Notes: generated from the sequence alone by a model not told the origin. 62,902 nt of DNA from Alloprevotella sp. OH1205_COT-284 (GCF_003859795.1 NZ_RQYI01000011.1:1-62902), one strand, 5' to 3'; shown: positions 7,471 through 21,055, numbered from the stretch's first letter. Program-made: numbers and translations.

Positions 7471-9858
7471 ATGAATAATTTTCTTGTAAAGATTTTACTT
7501 TCTTGCATAGGGATAGGCTATGGTGTATTTGTCAGTGCCCAAAATAATATCAATGGAAAGATTATAGACGAGCAGAATCAAGGAGTTGATGCTGCTGTCG
7601 TCATGTTAGTTTCCTTACCTGAAAACATCCTTATAGAAGCCACGCTTACGGATAGTAATGGCCTGTTTTCTTTCCCATTACGAAAAGGGAAATTTCTTTT
7701 ATATGTAAGAATGTTGGGTTACAAAGAAATTAAACGAAACATTACAATCGCAGAAGTCAAGAATATCCCCGACATTCAATTGGAGCCGGATGAAATCGAC
7801 TTAAAAGACGTAGTAATCACAGCTCGCAAATCTCATCCAATGACAAGTTCATATAATGGAAAAATACAAATTCATGTCTCGCAATCTTTTTTGGCAGATA
7901 TAGGAAACGCCTTAGATGTTTTAAAACATTCTCCCGGCATCTCCGTAAATAGTAAAGGCGATGTTTCTTTGGCAACACTTGGAGGCACTGCCATATACAT
8001 CAATGGAAGAAAGCTAATGTTACAAGGAGATGGGCTATCGTCTTATCTTCGTTCCTTGCCCTCATCGAAAATCTCTCGAATAGAAACCTCTCCGACCCCT
8101 GATGCCAGTTTTGAAGCCGATGGAGCAGGAGGTATTATCAATATCATCTTGAAACCATCTGAATTATCCTCTTTTTCTCTAAGGACATCGCATGGTGTTT
8201 CCTATTGGGAAAACTTAAAACAGAACTCTGATATTGCTTTTTCTTATGGCACAAACAAATGGCAATTAGGTTTTAACTATAACCATAGCATAGGCCATTA
8301 TGCGATGAATTATGGTTATGAAAAAAGGCAGAATGGAAACAAAAGTTTCTCAGAAACAGCAGATACGGATAAACGAAATACATATTCTTCCGGTATTGAT
8401 TTTTCTTGGCAACCCAACGACGAGAGTAAGATTTTCTTTAACAGCTCCGTGAGTTTACTGACCGGACCTGGCGAAACCCAAACAACAACGTACATCTACA
8501 AAGGGACATCCGTATTGGATGGTATTCTGAAAGCACGCAATAATTATATAGAACAGAAAAACATCCGATACAACAATAGTGCGAATTATTTATACCAACC
8601 ATCAAAAGAACAGTCTTTTTCTCTTTCTGCAGATTGGACACATTTTGACGGCATGGCTCGTTGTGAACAGCCCAATGATTATTTTTCAGCAATCAATACG
8701 CAGCTTCGGTCCGATCTGTATTATTCTCAGCCCAATAAGGACATCAACATTTACGCATTATTAGCAGACTACCAATACAATCCTAATGAGCGAAATAAGC
8801 TACTTGTCGGGAGTAAAGCATCCCTTATAAAAAGCGATAACACTTTTCTTTTCAAGAAGAATGGAACCCTTGACCCTCAACGTTCAAATATATTCTATTA
8901 CAATGAAAAAAATATTGAAGGTTATACGCAATACACACATAATTGGGGAAAATTCGAATTAAGCTGTGGATTACGCTTGGAGTATACGTATATATACAAC
9001 AAGTTAAATGCTCACACTCATCAAGAAATAGAAGATAATCATAGAAACCATTTACGTTTATTCCCCAATTTGACTATATTATACACAATCAACGAAAAGA
9101 ATAGAATAGCACTATTATATAGCAGACGACAAGACAAACCAAGATATGAAGAGCTTAACCCTTTTGAATATTTGCTTGATGAGCAATCTTATTGGAAAGG
9201 AAATCCTTTTCTAAAACCTCAAATCAGCAATAAAATAATTTTAAGCTATACATGGGAAACTTTATCTTTAAATTTACTCTATAACAAACTTGATGATTAT
9301 TTCACTTCGCTTACAGATGTATTTGAGAAAAACAAGACGATTATGACCACAAAGAATATTGGAACACAGCATCAAGTCGGATTAGAAACAACTTTTTCTA
9401 AACATCTTACTTCATGGTGGGATTTTAGTACAAATATGGGACTTTATTACTTTGTGAATAAGTTGAATTATGAAATATATAGACAAGAATACAAACGTCC
9501 ATCTTGTATCTTGTCTGCAAGCAATAACATACATCTACCTTGCGGTATAAATTTTGAATTATCAGGACGATATTATTCAAAACGACAAGGAGGAAGTTAT
9601 GAAATTAATAAATCAACAGGAGGAATAGATTTTGGTTTCAATAAGAGCTGGCATAAAGGAGACATGCGATTAGCTCTACTGATGACAGATGCCTTACACT
9701 CTGAGCGATGGGATAACTATGGAACAAAAGATGCTTTGAAACTATCATCTTGGGGATATGGGGAAAGCCGTAAAATCATTTTACGTTTCAGTTATAGATT
9801 TGGAAAACAGAAATCTAATAAGGTAGAGAAAAATATTGAAGAATTAAATAGACTATAA
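7471..9858 (+). CDS. TonB-dependent-type outer-membrane receptor (OMP beta-barrel family 3)
   Basis: The 795-residue protein has a signal peptide (first ~23 residues, ending VSAQ). Next is a carboxypeptidase-regulatory-like beta-sandwich (about 27-105, starting NINGKIIDEQNQGVDAA). A plug-like domain follows (about 125-235, with LKHSPGISVN and GAGGIINIIL). The rest is a beta-barrel rich in aromatic alternating strands, ending in an aromatic C-terminal region (RFSYRFGKQ). The whole matches outer_membrane-beta-barrel family 3 (PF14905-like), found across Bacteroidetes. The substrate is unknown; no SusD-like partner or peptidase lies next to it. Codon use is AT-rich and very unlike fadD or recJ on either side, which suggests acquisition by transfer. 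A strong terminator isolates it downstream. Confidence 0.88.
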   Translation: MNNFLVKILLSCIGIGYGVFVSAQNNINGKIIDEQNQGVDAAVVMLVSLPENILIEATLTDSNGLFSFPLRKGKFLLYVRMLGYKEIKRNITIAEVKNIPDIQLEPDEIDLKDVVITARKSHPMTSSYNGKIQIHVSQSFLADIGNALDVLKHSPGISVNSKGDVSLATLGGTAIYINGRKLMLQGDGLSSYLRSLPSSKISRIETSPTPDASFEADGAGGIINIILKPSELSSFSLRTSHGVSYWENLKQNSDIAFSYGTNKWQLGFNYNHSIGHYAMNYGYEKRQNGNKSFSETADTDKRNTYSSGIDFSWQPNDESKIFFNSSVSLLTGPGETQTTTYIYKGTSVLDGILKARNNYIEQKNIRYNNSANYLYQPSKEQSFSLSADWTHFDGMARCEQPNDYFSAINTQLRSDLYYSQPNKDINIYALLADYQYNPNERNKLLVGSKASLIKSDNTFLFKKNGTLDPQRSNIFYYNEKNIEGYTQYTHNWGKFELSCGLRLEYTYIYNKLNAHTHQEIEDNHRNHLRLFPNLTILYTINEKNRIALLYSRRQDKPRYEELNPFEYLLDEQSYWKGNPFLKPQISNKIILSYTWETLSLNLLYNKLDDYFTSLTDVFEKNKTIMTTKNIGTQHQVGLETTFSKHLTSWWDFSTNMGLYYFVNKLNYEIYRQEYKRPSCILSASNNIHLPCGINFELSGRYYSKRQGGSYEINKSTGGIDFGFNKSWHKGDMRLALLMTDALHSERWDNYGTKDALKLSSWGYGESRKIILRFSYRFGKQKSNKVEKNIEELNRL

Positions 9859-9945
9859 TCATGTCACTACAATAAAGAATTGCAAGAACGTACTTGAAAC
9901 TTAAAAAAACAAGACAAAGCAATCCCTCTAAAAGTTCTTCATAAA

Positions 9946-9980
9946 ATTGCCCAATTCAGTTTTTTGCTGAATTGGGCAAT
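9946..9980 (+). terminator. intrinsic terminator after the receptor gene
   Basis: ATTGCCCAATTCAG at 9946-9959 is perfectly complementary to CTGAATTGGGCAAT at 9967-9980, with a T-rich loop. The stem ends in TTCTC rather than a long U-tract. Confidence 0.75.
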
Positions 9981-10310
9981 TCTCAACACAAGCAATATGA
10001 TTCTAATTTCAAACTCTGAATTTGCAACTTGGCACACCATACCTTTTCTTTTATTATAACTTATAGTCTGCCACAGCACAGCATAATCGGATATTAACAT
10101 GAATGTCGTTTCAGATAAGAAGGGAAGGTTATACCCTATTCGACATACTAACACACTTATCGCCTACGCAAAAAAGCGTAAAAAAAGACGAGGAACAGAA
10201 TTAAATACGTAAATTAGCGTGCTGAATTGTATGAAAGCGGTTTATTGCATCAAAAACACCGTCTTCCCTACTTTTCTCGAAGGTCATCCTCCTTCAAAGC
10301 GCATTTTTCA
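9981..10310. other. intergenic sequence before recJ
   Basis: No gene is supported. A minus-strand frame at 9939-10154 overlaps the terminator and is rejected. Composition changes from AT-rich to GC-rich near 10370. Confidence 0.4.
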
Positions 10311-10318
10311 AAACTTTG
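10311..10318 (+). promoter_or_regulatory. recJ -7 element (AAACTTTG)
   Basis: AAACTTTGC differs from TAnnTTTG at one base. It overlaps the upstream TTG start option at 10316, which argues that translation begins at the ATG at 10367. Confidence 0.4.
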
Positions 10319-10366
10319 CAAATATGCCCTCCGACCTTCCAATCCGAAAACAAAACATATATATAT

Positions 10367-12085
10367 ATGAACTACCTGTGGAATTACGAGACTCTACCGC
10401 CCGAAGAAGCAGCAGAGGCCGCCCGTTTAGCCGCAGAGATCGGGGTACACCCCGTGTTCGGACTGATGCTGCGCCAACGGTGTATCTTCACGGCGGCCGA
10501 TGCTCGGCATTTTTTTCGCCCTCAGCTCACTGAACTCCACGACCCTTTTCTCATGAACGACATGCAGGCTGCCGTAGACCGTCTCAATTGTGCTATGATG
10601 CGCAAGGAACGGATCATGGTCTACGGCGACTACGACGTGGATGGTGTGACTTCGGTGGCGTTGGTCTATAAGTTTATCAGTCACTACTACGGAAACATCG
10701 ACTACTACATCCCCGACCGATATGTCGAGGGTTATGGCGTGTCGAAACGCGGCATCGACTTTGCGGCCGAAACAGGAGTGCGACTCATCATCGTGCTCGA
10801 CTGTGGCATTAAGGCCGTGGAAGAAATAGCCTACGCCAAAGAAGTCGGCATTGATTTCATCATCTGCGACCATCACGTGCCCGACGACGTGTTGCCACCG
10901 GCAGTGGCCATTCTCAATCCCAAACGGCGCGACAACCACTATCCCTACACTCATCTTTCAGGGTGCGGAGTGGGTTTCAAATTCATGCAAGCCTTTGCTG
11001 CCAGCAATGGCATCGAGTTCAATCGTCTGCACGAATTACTCGATCTCTGTGCGGTGTCGATCGCCTCGGACATCGTTCCCATCATGGGAGAAAATCGCAT
11101 TTTGGCCTACCACGGCCTGCGCCGCCTAAACAGTAACCCTTCCATCGGTTTGCAGGCTATCATGGAAGTATGCGGACTCACCGACCGCGAACTCTCGATG
11201 AATGACATCATCTTCAAAATAGGGCCGCGCATCAATGCTTCGGGACGCATGCAATGCGGAAAAGAGGCAGTAAAGCTCCTTGTCGAACGCGACTACTCCG
11301 CCGCACTCGAACTGGCCTCTCACATCAATCTCTACAACGAGGCACGCAAAGACCTCGACAAGCAAATGACGGAAGAAGCCACCGAGCAAGTACGCAACAT
11401 GAAGGGGTTGGAGGAACGGCGCGGCATCGTCATCTACAACGAGGAGTGGCACAAAGGCGTGATCGGTATCGTCGCATCACGTGTTACAGAGCAATACTAT
11501 CGGCCGGCCGTCGTACTCACTCGATCGGAAGACATGGCCACCGGATCGGCACGTTCGGTCACGGGTTTCGACGTCTACAAAGCCATTCAGAGCTGCGCCG
11601 ACTTGTTGGAAAACTTCGGAGGACACACTTATGCGGCCGGACTGACGTTGAAGGTTGAACACGTGCCCGAATTTACACGCCGCTTCGAGGCCTATGTGGC
11701 CGAACACATCCTCGACGAACAGACCCGGGCAGCTCTCGATATCACGGCCGTGTTGGATTTCAAAGACGTGAACTTCGCGTTTTACCAACAGCTCAAACGC
11801 TTCGCTCCCTTCGGGCCGGGCAACGAGCGTCCCACCTTCTGCACCCACCGCGTCTACGACTACGGCACGTCGAAAGTGGTCGGCAGAGGGCAGGAACACA
11901 TCAAATTGGAATTGGTGGACAACAAGTCGAACAACATCATGAACGGCATCGCTTTCGGACAGAGTTCGCAAGCCCGATACATCAAAACGCGACGCGCTTT
12001 CGACATCTGCTACAACGTGGAGGAGAATACCCACAAGCGAGGCGAAGTGCAGTTGCAAATAGAAGATATCCGCCCCTGCGAATAG
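10367..12085 (+). CDS. recJ: single-stranded-DNA-specific 5'-3' exonuclease RecJ
   Basis: RecJ degrades single-stranded DNA 5' to 3' in recombination, mismatch and base-excision repair, using Mn/Mg ions held by DHH-family motifs. The DYDVDGVTS motif begins near residue 88, and CDHHVPDD near 166 carries the signature DHH. The DHHA1-type domain has INASGRMQCG (about 290). It is followed by a GGHTYAAGL motif (about 420) and an OB-like C-terminal domain. I chose ATG 10367 (572 residues, MNYLWNYETLPPEE), because the longer TTG start would overlap the promoter and because family members start similarly. recQ follows 128 bp downstream, which makes a repair pair. Confidence 0.95.
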   Translation: MNYLWNYETLPPEEAAEAARLAAEIGVHPVFGLMLRQRCIFTAADARHFFRPQLTELHDPFLMNDMQAAVDRLNCAMMRKERIMVYGDYDVDGVTSVALVYKFISHYYGNIDYYIPDRYVEGYGVSKRGIDFAAETGVRLIIVLDCGIKAVEEIAYAKEVGIDFIICDHHVPDDVLPPAVAILNPKRRDNHYPYTHLSGCGVGFKFMQAFAASNGIEFNRLHELLDLCAVSIASDIVPIMGENRILAYHGLRRLNSNPSIGLQAIMEVCGLTDRELSMNDIIFKIGPRINASGRMQCGKEAVKLLVERDYSAALELASHINLYNEARKDLDKQMTEEATEQVRNMKGLEERRGIVIYNEEWHKGVIGIVASRVTEQYYRPAVVLTRSEDMATGSARSVTGFDVYKAIQSCADLLENFGGHTYAAGLTLKVEHVPEFTRRFEAYVAEHILDEQTRAALDITAVLDFKDVNFAFYQQLKRFAPFGPGNERPTFCTHRVYDYGTSKVVGRGQEHIKLELVDNKSNNIMNGIAFGQSSQARYIKTRRAFDICYNVEENTHKRGEVQLQIEDIRPCE

Positions 12086-12213
12086 GCCTGCGAACCGTCT
12101 TTCGCCCGAACGCCCGCCTCTTTACGAAAACACTCCACACTCCCTCTATCATCGAAAACTCTCTCTCTCTTCAAGATCGGGAACTCCAACAACTGCTGGG
12201 TACTCCCTCAGAG

Positions 12214-14178
12214 TTGCCCATCGACACTGACGAGCCGACACCCTCCCCCGGTGTATCGGGCGGAGAAGAAGACGACCCTTCGCCGGACGACGACCCTCGC
12301 AGCGTGTTGCGGCGATATTGGGGACACAATGATTTCAGAGGCATTCAGCGGCAAATTGTCGATAGCATTCTCGACGGACACGACACCGTGGGACTCATGC
12401 CCACAGGGGGCGGAAAAAGTATCGCCTTTCAGGTGCCGGCACTCATGCTCGAAGGCACTTGCCTGGTCATCACACCGCTCATCGCCTTGATGAAAGACCA
12501 AGTAGAGCACCTCCGCGCACGAGGCATACGAGCCACCGCCGTTCATTCGGGACTTTCGAGAGAAGACATCGTCCGAGAGTTGGACAACGTCGTTTTGGGC
12601 AGTTATAAGTTTCTCTATCTTTCGCCCGAACGTCTCCACACCGAGGTTTTCCTCTTCAAGCTCAACTATATGCAGATCAGTTTCATCGCCGTTGATGAAG
12701 CACACTGCATTTCGCAATGGGGCTACGATTTTCGGCCGTCTTACCTCAAAATCAAAGACCTGCGAAGCCGATTGCCGCAGACGCCGGTCCTCGCCCTCAC
12801 GGCCACGGCCACGGCACAAGTACTCGAAGACATCTGCCAACAACTGCACTTTCGAGACGGACGCGTGTTCCGCATGAGTTTCGCCCGCGACAACATTGCC
12901 TATCGCGTGAAAACGACCGACGACAAAAACGGCACACTCATACGTTTGCTCCACGACCATCCCGGCACGGCGATCGTCTACACCCGTTCGCGCGGCGGCA
13001 CGCGCGACACTGCCCTCTTTTTGCAACAACAGGGCATCTCGGCTTTCTACTATCATGCCGGACTTCCGTCCACCGACAAGGAGATGCGACAAGAAGCATG
13101 GCAGGCCGGCAAGGTGCGCGTTATGGTGGCGACCAACGCTTTCGGTATGGGTATTGACAAGTCCGACGTTCGGCTGGTTGTACATCTCGATCCGCCCGAT
13201 TCGATCGAAGCCTATTTTCAAGAAGCCGGACGCGCAGGTCGCGACGGCCGAATGGGCACGGCCGTGCTCTTGGTCAATGGGCGCGACCACAAGCTTATGC
13301 AGCAACGCATACGACAGACATTTCCGAAAAAAGAGGTCGTGCGCAACGTCTACGAAGACATTGGCTGCTACTACCAAATGGCCGTGGGCGACGGCGAGGG
13401 AGCACGTTTCGACTTCAACCTCGAAGAGTTTTGCCGCCGCTTCCGCTATTTTCCGCTCACCGTGGTCAATGCCCTCGCCATTTTAGAGCGTGCCGGCTAT
13501 ATGGCCTGGCAAGACGAAGAGCATCGCACGTCGAGAATCATGATCATCGTTCGGCGCGAAGAACTCTACAATCACCGCGCGCAAAACCCCGAATCCGACC
13601 GCGTGCTCACGGCACTCCTGCGCCAATACACGGGGCTTTTCTCCGACTATGTTTTCATTGACGAAAAGCTATTGGCCGAGCAATGCGACTTGTCGGAGGA
13701 CAACGTCTACCACCTGTTGGTCGGCCTCGGCCGTGCACGCATCGCCCACTACATACCCCGAAAATCGGTGAGTTCCATCACCTTTCTCTCGCCTCGCGAA
13801 GACAAAGAACGCATCGCCCTCACACCGGAAGTTTACGAAAAACGGCGCGAACAATACGAACGGCGCATCAAGGGCATGCTCGACTATTGTGCCGACGGCA
13901 TCACCTGCCGCAGCATTCGCCTGCTACGCTACTTCGACGACAAGGGTGTGCCCTGCGGACACTGCGATGTGTGCCGACCGGACGACGCCTCCAATCAGTC
14001 CTCGACCTCTATCGAAAAAGAACTCTCAAACATCCTTTCGGACAGGCGGCCTCATCCGGCAGCCGAATTTACGGACGGCCGATTTGACACGGATCAAGTG
14101 GCCGACATTTTGCAACGTTGGGCGGAAAGCGGTCGCATCGTGCTGATCGACGGCGGCTTCTGCCTGCAATCGTCCTGA
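12214..14178 (+). CDS. recQ: ATP-dependent DNA helicase RecQ
   Basis: RecQ unwinds DNA 3' to 5' in recombination and fork repair, together with RecJ. Residues 63-70 are the Walker A MPTGGGKS. The DEAH box DEAHCISQWGYDFRPSY starts near 160, and the motif VI-like EAGRAGRDG lies near 340. A zinc-binding Cys cluster (CGHCDVC near 582-588) follows, and the winged-helix region is degenerate. No in-frame ATG precedes the helicase core: the first usable start is TTG at 12214. The frame stays open upstream through 12148-12213 into the end of recJ without ATG, GTG or TTG, so a rarer start is possible. The N-terminal 28 residues are acidic and Pro-rich. Confidence 0.93.
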   Translation: MPIDTDEPTPSPGVSGGEEDDPSPDDDPRSVLRRYWGHNDFRGIQRQIVDSILDGHDTVGLMPTGGGKSIAFQVPALMLEGTCLVITPLIALMKDQVEHLRARGIRATAVHSGLSREDIVRELDNVVLGSYKFLYLSPERLHTEVFLFKLNYMQISFIAVDEAHCISQWGYDFRPSYLKIKDLRSRLPQTPVLALTATATAQVLEDICQQLHFRDGRVFRMSFARDNIAYRVKTTDDKNGTLIRLLHDHPGTAIVYTRSRGGTRDTALFLQQQGISAFYYHAGLPSTDKEMRQEAWQAGKVRVMVATNAFGMGIDKSDVRLVVHLDPPDSIEAYFQEAGRAGRDGRMGTAVLLVNGRDHKLMQQRIRQTFPKKEVVRNVYEDIGCYYQMAVGDGEGARFDFNLEEFCRRFRYFPLTVVNALAILERAGYMAWQDEEHRTSRIMIIVRREELYNHRAQNPESDRVLTALLRQYTGLFSDYVFIDEKLLAEQCDLSEDNVYHLLVGLGRARIAHYIPRKSVSSITFLSPREDKERIALTPEVYEKRREQYERRIKGMLDYCADGITCRSIRLLRYFDDKGVPCGHCDVCRPDDASNQSSTSIEKELSNILSDRRPHPAAEFTDGRFDTDQVADILQRWAESGRIVLIDGGFCLQSS

Positions 14179-14237
14179 TCTCCAACCCTGCACCGCCTCG
14201 TTACATCCGCCCTCTCCCCCTCTTCTCAACGCTCACC

Positions 14238-15470
14238 ATGGTACTCAACTACATTTGGATCGCTTTCTTTCTCATCGCCTTTGCGATAGCCCTGTTTCGC
14301 CTCGTCGTGTTGGGCGACTACGACGTTTTTCCGGCCATTATGAGTTCCACTTTCGATACCTCCAAAACCGCTTTTGAAATATCGCTCGGTCTCACGGGCG
14401 TGCTTTCCCTCTGGATGGGCATCATGAAAATCGGCGAAAAAGGAGGTGTCGTCAATGCTTTGGCACAAGCATTAGGGCCTGTTTTCAAGCGGCTCTTCCC
14501 CGAAATTCCGGAGGGGCACCCCGTGGTGGGCAACATCTTCATGAACATCTCCGCCAACATGCTCGGCCTCGACAACGCCGCCACGCCGCTCGGTTTGAAG
14601 GCCATGGAGCGTTTGCAAGAGCTCAATCCGAAAAAAGAAACCGCTTCGAATGCGATGATTATGTTTCTCGTGCTCAACACCAGCGGCCTGACCCTCATCC
14701 CCGTGTCAATCATGGTCTATCGCGCACAGCAGGGCGCAGCCAATCCCACAGACATTTTCATTCCCATTCTTCTCGCCACATTCGTTTCAACACTCACCGG
14801 CATCATTGTCACGTCGATCTTCCAACGCATCAACCTCTTCAACCGCACCCTCCTTTTGGCCGTCGGCAGCGTCAGTTTGGGCGTCGCGGCCGTGATTTAC
14901 GGTTTTTCCACGCTCGACAGCGTGATGATGAACCGCATCGGCACGACTTCGGCCAACGTGTTGCTCTTCACCTTCATCGCCGTCTTCATCGTGGCCGGCA
15001 TGCGGAAGCGCGTCAATGTCTACGACGCTTTCATCGAGGGAGCTAAAAGCGGTTTTGAAACAGCGGTGCGCATCATTCCCTATTTGGTAGCCATTCTCGT
15101 GGCCATAGGCGTATTTCGCACGGCAGGCGCAATGGACTTTTTGGTCGATGGCATGAAGTGGATTGTGTCCGGTCTCGGTTTCGACAGCGAATGGGTGGGA
15201 GCACTGCCCACCGCATTGATGAAACCCCTTTCCGGTTCGGGCGCACGCGGTCTTATGGTCGATACCATGGCCACCCATGGTGCCGATTCTTTCGTCGGAC
15301 GCCTTTCGTGCATTTTCCAAGGCAGCACCGACACCACGTTTTATATTCTCGCCGTTTATTTCGGCAGCGTCGGCATTCGCCACACACGCCACGCCGTGGC
15401 CGCCGGTTTGCTGGCCGACCTCGCCGGCATCGTAGCCGCCATTGGCGTTTGCTATCTTTTCTTCGGTTAA
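14238..15470 (+). CDS. fused SpmA/SpmB-type nucleoside-recognition (gate) membrane protein
   Basis: The 410-residue protein joins two gate domains that are separate spore maturation proteins A and B in Firmicutes. The first half has several hydrophobic helices and NIFMNISANMLGLDNAATPLG. The second half (from about 215) has GAKSGFETAVRIIPYLVAI, LPTALMKPLSGSGARGL and FQGSTDTTFYILAVYFGSVG. Roughly ten membrane spans are visible. Spore formation is not expected in this phylum, so its role is probably an inner-membrane transporter or gate of unknown substrate. ATG 14238 was chosen because it directly precedes the first hydrophobic helix. ridA follows 28 bp downstream. Confidence 0.9.
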   Translation: MVLNYIWIAFFLIAFAIALFRLVVLGDYDVFPAIMSSTFDTSKTAFEISLGLTGVLSLWMGIMKIGEKGGVVNALAQALGPVFKRLFPEIPEGHPVVGNIFMNISANMLGLDNAATPLGLKAMERLQELNPKKETASNAMIMFLVLNTSGLTLIPVSIMVYRAQQGAANPTDIFIPILLATFVSTLTGIIVTSIFQRINLFNRTLLLAVGSVSLGVAAVIYGFSTLDSVMMNRIGTTSANVLLFTFIAVFIVAGMRKRVNVYDAFIEGAKSGFETAVRIIPYLVAILVAIGVFRTAGAMDFLVDGMKWIVSGLGFDSEWVGALPTALMKPLSGSGARGLMVDTMATHGADSFVGRLSCIFQGSTDTTFYILAVYFGSVGIRHTRHAVAAGLLADLAGIVAAIGVCYLFFG

Positions 15471-15498
15471 TTCATCACCCTCATCATTTTTTATTCTT

Positions 15499-15876
15499 AT
15501 GAAAACTCCCATTTCCACCACACAGGCTCCTGCTGCCATCGGCCCCTATTCGCAGGCAGTGGAAGTAAACGGCATGATTTTCGTGAGCGGACAGCTCCCC
15601 GTCGATCCCTCCACGGGCGAATTTGTCGAAGGCGGAATCAAAGAACTCACCGCCCGGTCGCTGACCAACGTGCAAAACATCCTCACCCAAGCCGGACTGA
15701 CACTCGAAAACGTCGTGAAAACCACTGTCTTTCTTGCCGACATGACCGACTTCTCCGAAATGAACGAAGTCTACGCCTCTTTCTTCCGCGCTCCCTATCC
15801 TTCGCGCTCGGCCATGGCTGTCAAAACTCTCCCCAAGGAGGCACGCGTCGAAATCGAATGTATTGCCGTGCGATAA
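15499..15876 (+). CDS. ridA: RidA family enamine/imine deaminase
   Basis: RidA hydrolyses reactive 2-aminoacrylate and related enamines made by PLP enzymes to keto acids and ammonia. The 125-residue protein has the family order: APAAIGPYSQAV (about 9-20), FVSGQLPVDP, the long VQNILTQAGL helix, and YPSRSAMAV with the substrate-binding Arg, ending VEIECIAVR. The start at 15499 gives the usual length and removes a hydrophobic upstream extension. It is probably co-transcribed with the gate protein upstream. Confidence 0.95.
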   Translation: MKTPISTTQAPAAIGPYSQAVEVNGMIFVSGQLPVDPSTGEFVEGGIKELTARSLTNVQNILTQAGLTLENVVKTTVFLADMTDFSEMNEVYASFFRAPYPSRSAMAVKTLPKEARVEIECIAVR

Positions 15877-16040
15877 GTCTGCCCGAGCCACTGTCGGCGT
15901 CCGCTTTCTTCCCAAGAAACCGCGAACAATGGCAGGCGACCGCTCCGACGGCTTCCGGAAGTTCGAAAGTTTCTTATAAACACATGATTATCTGACTTTT
16001 TTGCCGATATTTGCAGCCAAAATCATCTTTATCTTTCTAA

Positions 16041-20093
<4,053 letters not shown>

Positions 20094-20116
20094 GCTTTTT
20101 GCCACCGACCATTGCA

Positions 20117-20157
20117 GAAAGTGTCGCTTCGCTCCGAAAGGACGAGGCGACACTTTT
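20117..20157 (+). terminator. intrinsic terminator after beta-galactosidase
   Basis: AAAGTGTCGCTTC at 20118-20130 pairs with GAGGCGACACTTT near 20144-20156 (one wobble), followed by T. Confidence 0.8.
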
Positions 20158-20210
20158 CACAAAAGTTCGTATAAGGTAGCGGCTATGACATTGAAACTCT
20201 TGAAGCGGTA

Positions 20211-20254
20211 ATGTCCGAAAAAATGTGTAAGCTCCAAAGTTCTCAATCTTAGTC
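20211..20254 (+). repeat. short direct repeat, copy A (possible insertion-sequence end)
   Basis: ATGTCCGAAAAAATGTGTAAGC and the following ~20 bp resemble 21204-21244 in the same orientation (TGTCC, A-run, TGTGTAAGCT, TTCT, TTAGTC). Such TGTGTAA-containing tips occur at some insertion-sequence ends, but no transposase is present. Confidence 0.5.
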
Positions 20255-20329
20255 GCCCCTTAAATAGCCTTGACAAGCGAGAGGTCATGGATGGATAATT
20301 TCTCGCTTGTCAAGGCTATTTAAGGGGCG
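20254..20329. repeat. perfect 29-bp inverted repeat with 18-nt loop
   Basis: Positions 20254-20282 (starting CGCCCCTTAAATAGCC) are exactly complementary to 20301-20329. Just after it, GGCTATTTAAG is repeated with a small change and GACGACTAA follows. No T-run follows, and the gene upstream already has a terminator, so a miniature mobile element or remnant is more likely than a terminator. Confidence 0.85.
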
Positions 20330-21013
20330 GCTATTTAAGAGACGACTAAATTAGTATATTATATACAGATTACCAAGCCGAAAAAGATTTTCTTCTCAAA
20401 AAAGACTGCATCGCCGTACATTCAAAATGAGGTCGCGGCTCCCCCACGCTCTACACCGCGAAACCTATGAAAACCATTCCCGTTTTTTCCTGATGTGGCC
20501 GAATGCCCCCTTGGTTGCGCATCAAGGGTGGTTTTTAGGGGAGGGCGACAGCCCATTATGCGGGCTTCCCCAATGATCTTTTTGTAAAATCGTCGGAAAA
20601 CATACATTTCCCCTTATACGTTGCTGAAATTCAATGGAATGCGAATGTAGGTTTCGGTTTGCGAATATACACTGAAAAAGGTGAAGTCAATGATACACAG
20701 GCAAAAAAGAATGTAGACGGATTTTCCAAAAACCTACTCATTATACATTTTATACATTATTGCGATTTCGAGCCTTTGCATGCTTTCCCGATGCCATGTG
20801 TAGGATGTAGAAACGAGTGTAGTTGATTTACCATGCTGTCTACATTTGCAACTATTTGTATATCTGTGGTTTAATTGGGTTGTGTAGAGAATGTAGACAA
20901 AAAGAATAAAAACTCTTGGTAAAGGCTGAAAGTCGCTTTTTTTAATGAAGAATAATCTCCTCTGCTCTTCGGCTTGTCCGGATAGACTTTAAGGCGTCGG
21001 AACGCAACTTACC
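20330..21013. other. AT-rich gene-free region with ATGTAGA motifs
   Basis: No protein is supported. Short motifs of the ATGTAG type recur near 20645, 20711, 20812 and 20891. TGTCTACATT at 20837-20846 is inverted relative to AATGTAGACA at 20890-20899. A minus-strand frame at 20422-20607 is not convincing. The region may be remnant mobile DNA. Confidence 0.4.
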
Positions 21014-21055
21014 TAAGGAGTAGAATAAACGGAGTAACGAGTAGAAAAATCTATC
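21014..21055 (+). repeat. two 21-bp tandem units (GAGTAGAA type)
   Basis: TAAGGAGTAGAATAAACGGAG starts at 21014 and a TAACGAGTAGAAAAATC unit at 21035, exactly 21 bp apart. They are the same type as the array at 7002-7085. Confidence 0.65.

Noticed and set aside
10353-10368. ATATATATATA tract before recJ
   Set aside because: Too short to be meaningful; it is probably the AT-rich ribosome-loading region of recJ.
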